DNA of 64,000 nucleotides from CAYFLR01 sp964343805 (GCA_964343805.1 CAYFLR010000020.1:1-64000), one strand, 5' to 3'. Positions 8,330 to 17,521 are shown, counted from the first letter of the stretch. The notes: generated by a model not told the origin, from the letters alone. Translations and numbers: made by a program.

Positions 8330-9075
8330 ACTATGGTCACTTCATTATTAAAGGATTGATAAATCCATTTACGAACTCGCATTTTTTCGTCAAAGCTATC
8401 GTAAACAAAGGAACAGATGAGAATAAACGGATACTTTTCGATATCAAAGTCATTCTCATTAGAATAAAGCAATTTTTTGGGATGGCGCATCACAACCCGG
8501 TCTATTCGTATCCTGATGTCCTCATTAAAGGGCATTTTAATGAGTTCTGTTCGTAATTTCATGCGGCATTTCAGAGGGAAAACCGCAGCTGAGGCAAGAA
8601 TAATGGAATTTTCATTAAACTCCATAATGGGAGTGGCAATGGACATATCGATGGTTTGAGGAATGGCGAAGGTTTTAAATGGAAGAACATGCTTCATGTC
8701 CATGCTTTTCTTCAAAAGATCGAGATGAATGTGTTTACGCAGGGAATGAAACAAAATGAGTTCATCCACCGGTATGGAAAAAGCTGTTTCTACTTCAGGA
8801 ATCATACTGGGGAGACCTGAGGTCTCATAGGGGATGCTCTTATGGAAAAGATAGATTTTTAATTTTGGGTTATTTTGCTTGGCCATTTTCAAGGTTTGGC
8901 CCAGATCATCGCTGCCAGGTTCTATCTCCAAAAGGAGCAGAGTGAGTCGTTGGCAGAAGTTCCTGGATGCGATTTGTTGCAATGAAATAATATCTAAGGG
9001 TAAGGTAGTAATCTTAGAGATAAAATTAGTAATTTTTTTTCCTATCGATGTGCTGGGAGAGTATACTCCAATCAT
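8326..9075 (-). CDS. Pseudoreceiver protein with PilZ-like C-terminal region
   Basis: A 249-aa protein. Residues 1-115 have the pattern of a receiver domain, but the phospho-acceptor Asp is replaced in LLLLEIEPG and the C-terminal KP motif is replaced by SIPVDE, so it is probably a non-phosphorylated pseudoreceiver. The C-terminal half (about 140-249) is beta-rich and resembles a degenerate PilZ module (QTIDMSIATPIMEFNENS), without a clear RxxxR motif. It overlaps genes on both sides by ATGA, indicating tight translational coupling. The domain reading is inferred from pattern. Confidence 0.5.
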   Translation of the reverse strand: MIGVYSPSTSIGKKITNFISKITTLPLDIISLQQIASRNFCQRLTLLLLEIEPGSDDLGQTLKMAKQNNPKLKIYLFHKSIPYETSGLPSMIPEVETAFSIPVDELILFHSLRKHIHLDLLKKSMDMKHVLPFKTFAIPQTIDMSIATPIMEFNENSIILASAAVFPLKCRMKLRTELIKMPFNEDIRIRIDRVVMRHPKKLLYSNENDFDIEKYPFILICSFVYDSFDEKMRVRKWIYQSFNNEVTIV

Positions 9076-9911
9076 TTTTTTCCCCCTTTATCTTTGTTTA
9101 GGTTTTGGGGGTTGGCCCTTGCTTGAGGCTTGATCTCAGGTTTGGGCTGAGATTGCGGTTTCGGCTTAGAAAGTTTATCCTTGGTCTTAGATTTGGAGCT
9201 TTTCTTCGGTCTCAAGACCTTATCTAAGTAGCGAGTGGCAAAATCAGTCATCGGTGGATCTTCAAAAGAGAGAATGGTGGTGAAATCAACGGGAGAATCA
9301 ACTATTTGACTACATTCTTGAACCGTGCAGGTGGGAAAGGAAGGGCTTAACTTCTCAAAATCACAGTTTAATACGATGGATACCCCTTCTTTGAAGCGGA
9401 TGCGGGACTTGATACCAACTCCTTGCTCTCCGATGGACTCTACCTGAAAGGGGGCGTTAATTTTAGTGCTGCAGGCTTGTTCAAATTCAGGATGCTTCTT
9501 ATTGATTTGAATAGACTGTAATATGCGCTGCTTCTGTTTGCGGATATGCATATCGATTTTTTCTTGTAGAGTGACGATCGGAGCAGGCTTCACAATATAG
9601 TCATCCGCTCCTAACTGGAGAAAGGTGATCACATCGGTTTTCTTATTCAAGCTGGTCATCATGATCACCACCACTTCTGTAAAGGAAGGGTGCGAACGCA
9701 ACCATTTGAGCATTTTGTAGCCGTCCATATTAGGCATTTTTACATCTAATAGGATAATATGGGGCACAGTATTGTTAAGCATTTTAATGGCTTCAAAGCC
9801 ATCATTGGCTACGACAATATTAAACCCAATATCCTGTAAAATCTTTGCAATGAAGACCACCATACTCTGGTCATCATCTACGATCATTATTTGGAAGTCC
9901 GAGTTGGGCAT
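9072..9911 (-). CDS. Response regulator: receiver, PilZ-like domain, basic Pro/Lys-rich tail
   Basis: A 279-aa protein. The receiver domain (residues 5-120) is complete: acidic cluster IVDDDQ, phospho-acceptor Asp in LLDVKMPNMDGY, Thr/Ser in MMTS and Lys in YIVKPAP. A beta-rich segment (about 140-215) looks like a PilZ-type domain without the canonical c-di-GMP residues. The last 45 residues are a low-complexity basic tail rich in Lys, Pro and Gln (SKPKPQSQPKPEIKPQ), possibly binding an anionic partner. It is the first gene of the operon with the pseudoreceiver and DnaJ-related genes. Confidence 0.75.
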   Translation of the reverse strand: MPNSDFQIMIVDDDQSMVVFIAKILQDIGFNIVVANDGFEAIKMLNNTVPHIILLDVKMPNMDGYKMLKWLRSHPSFTEVVVIMMTSLNKKTDVITFLQLGADDYIVKPAPIVTLQEKIDMHIRKQKQRILQSIQINKKHPEFEQACSTKINAPFQVESIGEQGVGIKSRIRFKEGVSIVLNCDFEKLSPSFPTCTVQECSQIVDSPVDFTTILSFEDPPMTDFATRYLDKVLRPKKSSKSKTKDKLSKPKPQSQPKPEIKPQARANPQNLNKDKGGKK

Positions 9912-10119
9912 CGCTCAAAACAGTTTAAATAGTTATATTAAAAAAAACATCTTCTCTATTAAGGTTAACAGGTTCTAATCGTCCAGTAAATTCTAAATGT
10001 TGGATTAATTTCTTAATAAGAATCCCTAAGGGCAAATCCAAGGGCTCAATTTAATTGTAAAGTTTTCCCTATATATACCCGATAAAAATTTATGTATGTG
10101 GATAAACTAGGCTTATTTT

Positions 10120-11883
10120 ATGAATAATAAGAATAACAACTATAAGCGGCGGATGCTCAAGCGTATCGAGTCTCTGTTTCTTATTACAAGACGCCTAGCC
10201 GTGGAAACCGACCATGAGCGCAAGTTAGAGCTGATCTTGAAAGGCGCTAAAAAAATTAGCGGCGCAGATGGTGGATCCATGTACATCGTTCGAGATGATC
10301 ATATCTTTTTTACCAACATGTTAAATGACACATTAAAACTTCATTTAGGGGGAACTTCCGGAAAACCGGTTCCTTTTAAGAAAGTTCCTCTCCAAATTGG
10401 CGGAGAGCCTAATTTATCCAATGTGGTTGCCTGCGTAGTGAATATTAAAACCACCTTGAATATACCAGATATTCAGACCTCTAAGGACTTCGACTTCAGT
10501 CGGGCGAGAGAATTGGATAAACAGTTAGGCTATAGCACCACATCTTTGTTAACTGTTCCGTTAAAGAATAGTAAACATGAAGTTATTGGAGCTTTGCAGC
10601 TTATTAATGCCAAAGAGGGTGGGGGACATAAGAACATAATTCCTTTCTCGGATGAGGTAGAGCGGATTGTTGAAATGTTAGCTCTGCAAGCATCTTCAAC
10701 TCTTGAAAATGCTCAGCTTACTAAAGAACTTAAAATTTTATTTGAATCATTTGTTGATGTATTGGCTACCGCAATTGACGATAAGTCTCCCTATACAGGG
10801 GCTCATTGTACTAGAGTTCCAGAAATTACTATGATGCTTGCTGATGTGGCAGATCAAGATAAAGAGCTCTTTCCGAAATTTGCCATGAGTGAAGATGATA
10901 AGAATGAACTGCGCCTAGCAGCTTTACTTCATGACTGTGGTAAGGTGACGACTCCTGTACATATTCAGGATAAGGCTACAAAACTAGAGACAATATTTGA
11001 CCGTATTGAGCTGGTAGATACCCGATTTGAAGTATTGAAGAGAGATGCAAAAATTGCTCTATTAGAGCAGCAAATGGAGCTGATTAAGCAAGGAAAAGAG
11101 GATCTGGCAAAAGATCTGCAGCAGAAATATGAACAACAGCTCGACCAGATTGATGAAGAAAGAGCTTTTTTACGGACTGTCAATATTGGTGTAGAGTTTA
11201 TGAATGAGGAGCTGAAGGAGAAGGTTAATAAGATAGCTGCTCATAAGTGGGTCGGACCAGATGGTCGGACTATTAACCTCTTATCCGAAAATGAAGTGCA
11301 TAATCTTAATATAACCAAAGGGACGCTGACGGATGAAGAGAGGGAAATTATTAATTATCATATAGTTTCCACTATCAAAATGTTAGAGAGTATTCCTTAT
11401 CCTAAGCATCTCCAGCGAATACCCGAGTTTGCTGGTGGACATCATGAAAGAATGGATGGGAAGGGCTATCCAAATGGTTTAACCAGAGATGAGATGTCGC
11501 TTCAAGCTAGGATGATTGGTATTGCGGATATCTTTGAGGCTCTGACAGCTAGTGACAGACCGTATAAAAAAGGAAAAACCATATTCGAAGCCCTTAAAAT
11601 ATTAGGATATATGAAGCTAGACGGTCATGTTGATCCGGATCTTTTTAATCTATTTATCAGAAACCGAATTTATGAGACCTATGCTCTTAAGTATCTGAAA
11701 CCTGACCAAATAGTTGAAGTGGATGTCTCCAAAATACCTGGCTACGATGTGACATTAGAAACTATGGAAATCGGCACTTCTGAAGCAGAAGAGCCAAAAA
11801 TAGCAGCCAAATCAGAAGAGGAAACAGAATCTGATGAATCTAAAGAAGAGAAAGAATCAGATAACCTACCTAAAGCCTCTTAA
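10120..11883 (+). CDS. GAF-HD-GYP cyclic-di-GMP phosphodiesterase
   Basis: A 587-aa protein. Residues 15-200 form a GAF sensor domain (GADGGSMYIV, LLTVPLKNS, VIGALQLINA). The HD-GYP domain follows: HDCGKVTTP near residue 270 and HHERMDGKGYP near residue 448, then IGIADIFEALTASDRPYK. HD-GYP enzymes hydrolyse c-di-GMP with a two- or three-metal centre. A segment of about 130 residues, largely helical and charged, separates the HD and GYP motifs, longer than in minimal HD-GYP proteins. The C-terminal 40 residues are acidic (many Glu/Asp/Ser). It has its own 208-bp upstream region, divergent from the receiver/PilZ-like operon, and probably shares its signalling network. Confidence 0.9.
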   Translation: MNNKNNNYKRRMLKRIESLFLITRRLAVETDHERKLELILKGAKKISGADGGSMYIVRDDHIFFTNMLNDTLKLHLGGTSGKPVPFKKVPLQIGGEPNLSNVVACVVNIKTTLNIPDIQTSKDFDFSRARELDKQLGYSTTSLLTVPLKNSKHEVIGALQLINAKEGGGHKNIIPFSDEVERIVEMLALQASSTLENAQLTKELKILFESFVDVLATAIDDKSPYTGAHCTRVPEITMMLADVADQDKELFPKFAMSEDDKNELRLAALLHDCGKVTTPVHIQDKATKLETIFDRIELVDTRFEVLKRDAKIALLEQQMELIKQGKEDLAKDLQQKYEQQLDQIDEERAFLRTVNIGVEFMNEELKEKVNKIAAHKWVGPDGRTINLLSENEVHNLNITKGTLTDEEREIINYHIVSTIKMLESIPYPKHLQRIPEFAGGHHERMDGKGYPNGLTRDEMSLQARMIGIADIFEALTASDRPYKKGKTIFEALKILGYMKLDGHVDPDLFNLFIRNRIYETYALKYLKPDQIVEVDVSKIPGYDVTLETMEIGTSEAEEPKIAAKSEEETESDESKEEKESDNLPKAS

Positions 11884-11957
11884 AATCTACTTGAGCTCTT
11901 AAAGAATACAGGCTATTACTAGGGTCCTTTGGAGAACTCTAAGATCCCGGATACACT

Positions 11958-13283
11958 ATGCTAGATAATCTATTATTTAATAAATCTTTCTATATCAAAA
12001 CCTTTGGTTGTCAGATGAACGTTCATGATTCGGAGCGAATCAGCCGCTCCCTATTGGATGAATTTGGTCTAAAGAGAGTGGAAAATGAACTTGATGCCTC
12101 TTTGGTTATTTTAAACACTTGCGCTGTAAGGGAAAAAGCCGCTCATAAAGTTTATTCCTATATTGGAAAGCTCCGAAAGTCCTTTTCCAAACTTGGGGTT
12201 ACCCCGGTTATCGGAGTGGGGGGATGTGTGGCTCAGGTGGAGGCTGAAAAGATTGTTCGTTCGGCAGCCAAGATCAATTTTCTTTTTGGCCCTGATGCCA
12301 TTGATGGAATTCCATCAATACTCAAGCGGTTGGCGGCAGGAGAAGATCAAATTATCCTCACTGAGTTTGAACCGGAAGAGGTCCCTTATAATATCGAAAC
12401 CAAAATTTACTCTGCTAAAAAAATGGCCTTTGTGAATATCATGAAAGGATGTGATAACTTTTGTACCTTCTGTATTGTTCCTTACACCAGAGGAAAGGAA
12501 AAAAGCAGGCCGTTACAAGAGGTGGTCACTGATGTAAAGAAGTTAGTAAACGAAGGAATTATGGAGGTCTGTCTACTTGGACAAAATATCAATTCATTTG
12601 GCAAGGAACGGGGTGAATCGCTGGCGGATCTTCTTTATAAATTGGGTGAAATAGATGGCTTAAAACGGCTCCGATTTACTACTTCCAATCCACAAGATCT
12701 GACAGATGAGCTTATCAACTGTTTTAAAGAGGGAGAGATCCCTTGTTTAATGCCTTATTTTCATCTTCCGGTTCAGTCAGGAAATAATCTCGTTCTGAAA
12801 CAGATGAAGAGGCAATACTCTCGTGAGCTCTATCGAGAGAAAGTAGAGAAGCTGCGTGCCGTGCGGCCAGATATTGCCATTTCTACCGATATCATTGTGG
12901 GATTCCCCACTGAAACTGAGGAAGCCTTTCAAGACACCATGAAATTGCTAGAAGAGGTTAAGTACGATCAAATCTACTCTTTTATCTATTCCAAAAGGCC
13001 CAAAACCCCAGCTGCTAAGATGAAAGATGATGTTCCTTTCGAGGTAAAAAGAGATCGTTTGGAATTGTTGCAAAAGAGATCCGCAGAAATCATTTTAGCT
13101 AAAAACCAATCTCTCATTGGACAAACCACCACTGTCTTTATGGGGCGTACTCCTGAAAACCGTTCCATTCATTTTGAAGGAAAACCTCAAGATGGAGAAT
13201 TTGTAAAGGTTAAAATTACCGGGGCGACTGCCGTTTCATTACGCGGAGAGCGAATCGAACCGCTGGTTAATATCAGAACCTAA
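11958..13283 (+). CDS. miaB: tRNA-2-methylthio-N6-dimethylallyladenosine synthase MiaB
   Basis: A 441-aa radical-SAM methylthiotransferase of usual MiaB length. The N-terminal UPF0004 domain has the three cluster cysteines (TFGCQMN, NTCAVRE, GGCVAQ). The radical-SAM CxxxCxxC is GCDNFCTFC near residue 163, followed by VPYTRGKEKSR. A TRAM RNA-binding domain closes the protein. It adds the 2-methylthio group to i6A37 of tRNAs reading UNN codons. It begins a probable operon with the carbonic-anhydrase-like and HAD genes, 18 nt apart. Confidence 0.95.
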   Translation: MLDNLLFNKSFYIKTFGCQMNVHDSERISRSLLDEFGLKRVENELDASLVILNTCAVREKAAHKVYSYIGKLRKSFSKLGVTPVIGVGGCVAQVEAEKIVRSAAKINFLFGPDAIDGIPSILKRLAAGEDQIILTEFEPEEVPYNIETKIYSAKKMAFVNIMKGCDNFCTFCIVPYTRGKEKSRPLQEVVTDVKKLVNEGIMEVCLLGQNINSFGKERGESLADLLYKLGEIDGLKRLRFTTSNPQDLTDELINCFKEGEIPCLMPYFHLPVQSGNNLVLKQMKRQYSRELYREKVEKLRAVRPDIAISTDIIVGFPTETEEAFQDTMKLLEEVKYDQIYSFIYSKRPKTPAAKMKDDVPFEVKRDRLELLQKRSAEIILAKNQSLIGQTTTVFMGRTPENRSIHFEGKPQDGEFVKVKITGATAVSLRGERIEPLVNIRT

Positions 13284-13301
13284 TAGAAAAAGGATGTGAC
13301 T

Positions 13302-13857
13302 ATGTTGAAATCATATCAGGGGAAATCTCCCCAGTTACATGAATCTGTTTTCNNNNNNNNNNGTGGCTGAAACCGCCGTGATTATAGGAAATGTGACGGC
13401 AGGCAAAAATTCCAGTTTTTGGTTCAACAGTGTTACCAGGGGCGATATTAATAAGATCGTTATTGGGGAAGGCACCAATATTCAAGATGGAGTGGTGATT
13501 CATGTGGCCAATGGTCGGGTGGCAGGACATAACTATCCTGCTCTCATTGGTGACCATGTGACGGTTGGTCATAATGCGGTGGTTCATGCCTGCACCATCG
13601 GCAGTCATTGTATAATTGGTATGGGAGCCTGTATTTTGGACGGAGCTGAGATTGGTGAAAACAGTATAGTGGCTGCCAATGCTTTGGTTCCTCCCGGAAA
13701 AAAATACCCACCTAACTCACTTATAATAGGGAGTCCCGGAAGAGCGGTCAGAGAAGTCAATGAAAATGATAAAAGTGTAATTGAAACCAACGCGGCTGTC
13801 TATGTGGAGTACGCGGGGGTTTATATCAATATGGAGAAAAACAATGAACCTTCCTAA
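13302..13857 (+). CDS. Gamma-carbonic anhydrase family (left-handed beta-helix) protein
   Basis: Hexapeptide-repeat protein (about 180 aa). The visible part has the gamma-class signature: FWFNSVTRGD, IVIGEGTNIQDG, HVTVGHNAVVHACTIG and IGMGACILDGA, with the zinc-type histidines. Relatives (YrdA, PaaY, CaiE) bind metal, but only some have carbonic-anhydrase activity. The ATG at 13302 follows AAAAGGATG. A run of 10 Ns breaks the frame near codon 18; deleting it joins MLKSYQGK...ESVF to VAETAVIIG in frame exactly as the family predicts, so the gene is probably intact. Its 3' end overlaps the HAD gene by 14 bp. Confidence 0.85.
13353..13362. other. Assembly gap (10 N)
   Basis: Ten Ns of probable placeholder length. 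The reading frame and family consensus on both sides fit a true gap of zero or a multiple of three bases. Confidence 0.95.
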
Positions 13858-14662
13858 CAGCACTTCACAGCCTTTTTCAAATGCGAGCGATAAGGACTTA
13901 AAAAATGTACAAGGTATTTGCCTTGATATAGATGACACCTTGTCCACGGAAGGAAAATTGACTAGAGAAGCCTTTCAAGCCTTATGGCAACTTCATGAGG
14001 CAGGCTTACAGGTGGTTCCTGTTACGGGGCGTCCGGCAGGGTGGTGTGATCATATTGCTCGATTTTGGCCGGTGGATGCCATTATTGGAGAAAATGGAGC
14101 CTTTGTTTNNNNNNNNNNTATGCAAGATGGAGTGAGATGCCGGTTGGATACCACACCTGCTGAGGAAAAAATCCAAAATGATCAGAAGCTGAAAGAGTTA
14201 AGGCAATTACTACAAAAGAAGTTTTCCTTTTTAAAATTTGCTTCCGATCAATCCTACCGTGAATACGATTTGGCGATTGATTTCTGTGAAGATGTTCCTC
14301 CTTGGGATAACGCGCAGGTGGAAGAGGTTCTCCAGTTTTGCCTCGATCAGGGGGCAAATGCTAAACTTTCTAGTATTCATATTAATACCTGGTTTGGTCA
14401 ATTTGATAAGCAGCAAGCGATGAAAGTGTGGCTTGATCAGGGAGCACCTGGAGCAAAAGAAGTTTTACCGCTTTCCCAGTGGATCTATATTGGAGATTCA
14501 CCTAATGATGAACCCGCTTTTAACTTTTTTGAAAAAAGCGTGGGAGTGGCCAATATAAAGAATTATCTTCCTCAGCTTAAACATCACCCCACTTGGATTA
14601 CTAAAGGCCACAGTGGAGCAGGTTTTGTAGAGTTGGCCGAGCGACTTTTATCGAATAGATGA
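13844..14662 (+). CDS. HAD-superfamily (IIB, Cof-like) phosphatase
   Basis: A protein of about 272 aa with the HAD motifs: motif I DIDDTLS near residue 27, motif II VTGRP near residue 64, and motif IV GDSPNDEPAF near residue 220. The cap belongs to the IIB type, as in sugar-phosphate phosphatases such as mannosyl-3-phosphoglycerate or sucrose-phosphate phosphatase; substrate unknown. The start ATG at 13844 follows ATGGAGAAAA and overlaps the upstream gene's end, suggesting translational coupling. A 10-N gap interrupts it after IIGENGAF; the given length preserves the frame. Confidence 0.85.
   Translation: MNLPNSTSQPFSNASDKDLKNVQGICLDIDDTLSTEGKLTREAFQALWQLHEAGLQVVPVTGRPAGWCDHIARFWPVDAIIGENGAFVXXXXMQDGVRCRLDTTPAEEKIQNDQKLKELRQLLQKKFSFLKFASDQSYREYDLAIDFCEDVPPWDNAQVEEVLQFCLDQGANAKLSSIHINTWFGQFDKQQAMKVWLDQGAPGAKEVLPLSQWIYIGDSPNDEPAFNFFEKSVGVANIKNYLPQLKHHPTWITKGHSGAGFVELAERLLSNR
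14109..14118. other. Assembly gap (10 N)
   Basis: Ten Ns inside the HAD phosphatase gene, just after the conserved ENGAF segment. Frame continuity requires a true length of 1 modulo 3, consistent with 10. Confidence 0.95.
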
Positions 14663-14665
14663 TGA

Positions 14666-15745
14666 TTAAAAATCGGGTATTTGTTGAGTGACGCAATGAA
14701 TAGACCCTCCCAACTGAATGGATTGATCTGATACCACCTCATGAACAGAAATTCCTGGCATGGCCTCCCGATAAATCTCGATGGCTAATTGATTCTCATC
14801 GGGCCATTCTCCATAGGCGGGGATGATTACCGAGTTGTTCACGATCAATGAATTGGTGTAGGTGTACCAGGTGCCATACTCTTCCCATCCATTGATTCTC
14901 ACAATTCTATAATTGTTACCTGTAGGTGTTTTAATTCGTTTAAAATAGGTAACTGCCTTTTCAGCAGCGGTTTTAAAGGGCTCATCATCGGTTTCAGTTA
15001 TGAGCACCGTTTCATCATCTAAAAGTTTGACATACATATCTATATGGCCGGTGCCATCTGCGGGATAATTGGGATAACCGGCGTATTCAAGTGCGTGGAT
15101 GGTATGAACACCAAAGTAGGCTTTTAAGAGTCGATCCACCTCTTGTTTTGATTTACCCCGATTCCACTTATAGGTTCTTTTGGTCATGAAAAGGTTTCCC
15201 TTAGAATCCACCATCAGGTTGCCACCATCCAAAATAAGGTCCATGCCAAAGGGCAGCAGTTCAAGAGAATTCGCCATGCAGGTAGGAAACTGATCATCAT
15301 ATCTACGATAAGAGTAATGTCGATAAGTGGAGTCCACCACTCCGCTCATGCCTTCTTTGCTCAGAACACCAAAAGGACCATAGTCTCTCATCCAGACTGT
15401 GTTCAGCGGGCAGGAAATTTTCTTATGTTTCTCATTGGGAACGCTATCTATATAAGAGGGTCCTCCTACAGTCCAAACTTCTGCATTTCCTTCATTCGCC
15501 ACAATTGCAGCAATATCTTTTAGCATCGGCGAAAAAGCCTTAAAACCAAGCACCACTGCTTTCACTGGGCTGTATTCCGCTGGCAACTGATACTCTTTGG
15601 GAGCATTTAAGTTTTGGACACTAGGACCTTGTCTGTCGGATGTCTCTCGACTATGATCAATCCAATTGGGAAGAGGGGCTTTGTCCTCTGCTAATAAAAC
15701 TCCACTCCAAAGTAAGAGCAGACTCCACTTAACTATTTTTATCAT
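14666..15745 (-). CDS. Exported agmatine deiminase / peptidylarginine deiminase-family protein
   Basis: A 359-aa member of the PAD_porph family. Visible family residues are WMRDYGPF (Asp), DGGNLMVD, GTGHIDMY (catalytic His) and SIHCVTQQ (nucleophilic Cys near the C terminus). Agmatine deiminases hydrolyse agmatine to N-carbamoylputrescine; secreted relatives can citrullinate peptides. The ATG at 15745 is chosen because AAGGAGATC lies directly before it; the protein then starts with a signal peptide (KWSLLLLWSGVLLA), implying a periplasmic or secreted enzyme, which is unusual for agmatine catabolism. It overlaps the upstream receiver gene by 17 bp. Confidence 0.82.
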   Translation of the reverse strand: MIKIVKWSLLLLWSGVLLAEDKAPLPNWIDHSRETSDRQGPSVQNLNAPKEYQLPAEYSPVKAVVLGFKAFSPMLKDIAAIVANEGNAEVWTVGGPSYIDSVPNEKHKKISCPLNTVWMRDYGPFGVLSKEGMSGVVDSTYRHYSYRRYDDQFPTCMANSLELLPFGMDLILDGGNLMVDSKGNLFMTKRTYKWNRGKSKQEVDRLLKAYFGVHTIHALEYAGYPNYPADGTGHIDMYVKLLDDETVLITETDDEPFKTAAEKAVTYFKRIKTPTGNNYRIVRINGWEEYGTWYTYTNSLIVNNSVIIPAYGEWPDENQLAIEIYREAMPGISVHEVVSDQSIQLGGSIHCVTQQIPDF

Positions 15746-16145
15746 AATGATCTCCTTGGTTCTTCTCAAAGACGGCATGGATCGTTTTTTCAATGATATT
15801 CTGAGAGAACGGTTTGACTATATACTTTGTGACCCCTTCTTTTACAGCGGTAATGAGATTCGATTTCTCAGCTTCACCGGTGACCATAATAAAAGGAATC
15901 GCTTTTGTTTGTTCTTGAGCCCTGACCCATATCAAAAGTTCTAAACCGTCCATGTTGGGCATATTCCAATCACAGATAATGCAACCGATACCATCAGTTT
16001 TTTGTAGCTTTAATTTGGCTTCAACTCCATCTTTAGCCAGGATCACATCTTTATAGCCGAGTTCATGCAAGTATTTTTTGGCGAGCTCTCGGATATATTC
16101 AAAATCATCCACCACTAGAAACTGAATATCTTTTTTTTCCACCAT
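15729..16145 (-). CDS. CheY-like single-domain response regulator
   Basis: A 138-aa stand-alone receiver domain with all key residues: DD in VVDDFEYIR, phospho-acceptor Asp in ICDWNMPNMDG, Thr in VTGEAEK and Lys in IVKPFS. The DWNMPNMDG stretch is close to true CheY, which docks to the flagellar motor. No chemotaxis genes lie beside it, so an orphan signalling role is equally possible. Its 3' end overlaps the deiminase gene by 17 bp. Confidence 0.88.
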   Translation of the reverse strand: MVEKKDIQFLVVDDFEYIRELAKKYLHELGYKDVILAKDGVEAKLKLQKTDGIGCIICDWNMPNMDGLELLIWVRAQEQTKAIPFIMVTGEAEKSNLITAVKEGVTKYIVKPFSQNIIEKTIHAVFEKNQGDHYDKNS

Positions 16146-16326
16146 AATTGGATCCCGGTGCCAGTAGGTATTTTCCCTTAAGTTATTTTTGGAGCTGTAA
16201 ACTTAACCGCACCCTATTTTATCGCATTTTCTAAGGTATTGCCAAAGGAAGTTTTTTTTTAATTTTTCAAATATTTAGCCGATAGAGCTGTTAGAGAAAT
16301 CTCATTAACTTAAGGAAGAGTTAAAT

Positions 16327-16884
16327 ATGAGGCCGTTCTTAGTTAAATATCTTTTGCTAGTGATGCTGGTTGTTACCTTCACTCACTGTAGGATGAGATC
16401 GCTTAATACGGATCGATCTTCTTCACTCTGTCATAACAGTGCATGGGTTCCTCCTCCTATTCGAGAGGTGAAGCGCCCTCAAAGATTTGTAAATTTAACT
16501 CCTCCTCTAATTGGGTTGCTTACCTCTGGTTATGGTCCTCGGGAAGGCCGGTGTCATTATGGAATAGATATTGCTAGTCCTAAGGGAAGTCCCATAAGGG
16601 CCATCTTTGGAGGAGTTGTAGCTTACAGTGGTCGCAAAGGAAGTTTTGGAAAAACTGTCATTGTTGATCATCAAAATGGTTACTTCAGCCTCTATGCACA
16701 CAATCATAAAAACCTGGTAAAAATAGGCCAGCATATTAAGAAGGGGCATGTTATTGCTCTGGTTGGGTCTACTGGACGCTCATCGGGTCCTCACCTTCAT
16801 TTTGAAATTAAATTCCATAAGCAATCCCTTGATCCTTTAACCATGGTACCGCAAGATTGGTATTTCGTTGCTCAGGGGGATTGA
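16327..16884 (+). CDS. M23-family (LytM-domain) peptidase, probable lipoprotein
   Basis: A 185-aa protein. The N terminus is a lipoprotein-like signal (YLLLVMLVVTFTHC). The peptidase domain has the metal ligands in HYGIDIA and HLHFE plus VIVDHQNGYFSLYAH, so it appears active. M23 enzymes cut peptidoglycan cross-bridges or activate amidases. A strong AAGGAAGAG precedes the ATG. Its last codons overlap the start region of a lytic-transglycosylase-like lipoprotein gene, so the two wall enzymes are probably co-expressed. Confidence 0.87.
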   Translation: MRPFLVKYLLLVMLVVTFTHCRMRSLNTDRSSSLCHNSAWVPPPIREVKRPQRFVNLTPPLIGLLTSGYGPREGRCHYGIDIASPKGSPIRAIFGGVVAYSGRKGSFGKTVIVDHQNGYFSLYAHNHKNLVKIGQHIKKGHVIALVGSTGRSSGPHLHFEIKFHKQSLDPLTMVPQDWYFVAQGD

Positions 16885-17512
16885 TCTGAGATCTCTTTTC
16901 TTTTTATTTTTACTTTTTACTATTCTGATAGCCGCCTGTGGAACATTAGAACAAGAAGAGAGTAAAGAAGCTCCAAAAGATACAGAGGGGATGGTGGTGG
17001 ATTTATCGGCTGATGAGTATGACAACTGGATGCCAAAAAAGTCTCCCCATACTGAGGACCAAGAATATATGAATAAGGTAAACGTCCTCATCGAGACTCT
17101 TGCTAAAGAGGTGGACTCCTCTGATCTTTTTGTTCGGCTGATCAAATCCATTTGCTGGAGGGAATCCACCTGGAGACATTACTTTGAGGTTGAGGAAAAG
17201 TACTATGTTTTATTGGGGGATGAGGGGCATTCCTTTGGCATGATGCAAATTCATGATAAATACCATGAGCAGTACCCCGAGCTGGTAGCCAATTTAAAGT
17301 ATGGGATTAAATTCGCCTATTCTCTATACCAAAAGGCCTTAGAGAAAGATTGTGAGCAAACCAAAAAACAAGGCAATTCAGATCTCAGCCTGGTGAGAAG
17401 AACCTATGCAATGTACAACGGTGGTCCCAAAGCCATGTGCCGTGAAGGTGATTCTAGAGACGAGAAGATTGCTGAGCATTATGAGAAAGAGCCTTGGGAG
17501 GCTTTTTTGTAA
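16868..17512 (+). CDS. Lytic-transglycosylase-like lipoprotein
   Basis: A protein of about 209-214 aa beginning with a lipoprotein signal (LFFLFLLFTILIAAC). The mature part has SLT-like elements: ICWRESTW, with the Glu in the catalytic position, then GHSFGMMQIH and a later YAMYNGG. These match the soluble lytic transglycosylase fold, which cleaves glycan strands to 1,6-anhydro ends. The start is uncertain: TTG at 16868 is the only common start, but the ribosome site AGGGGGA (16874-16880) points to CTG at 16886 or ATT at 16880. The gene overlaps the M23 peptidase gene. Confidence 0.75.
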   Translation: MLRGIDLRSLFFLFLLFTILIAACGTLEQEESKEAPKDTEGMVVDLSADEYDNWMPKKSPHTEDQEYMNKVNVLIETLAKEVDSSDLFVRLIKSICWRESTWRHYFEVEEKYYVLLGDEGHSFGMMQIHDKYHEQYPELVANLKYGIKFAYSLYQKALEKDCEQTKKQGNSDLSLVRRTYAMYNGGPKAMCREGDSRDEKIAEHYEKEPWEAFL

Positions 17513-17521
17513 AGTGCAGAA

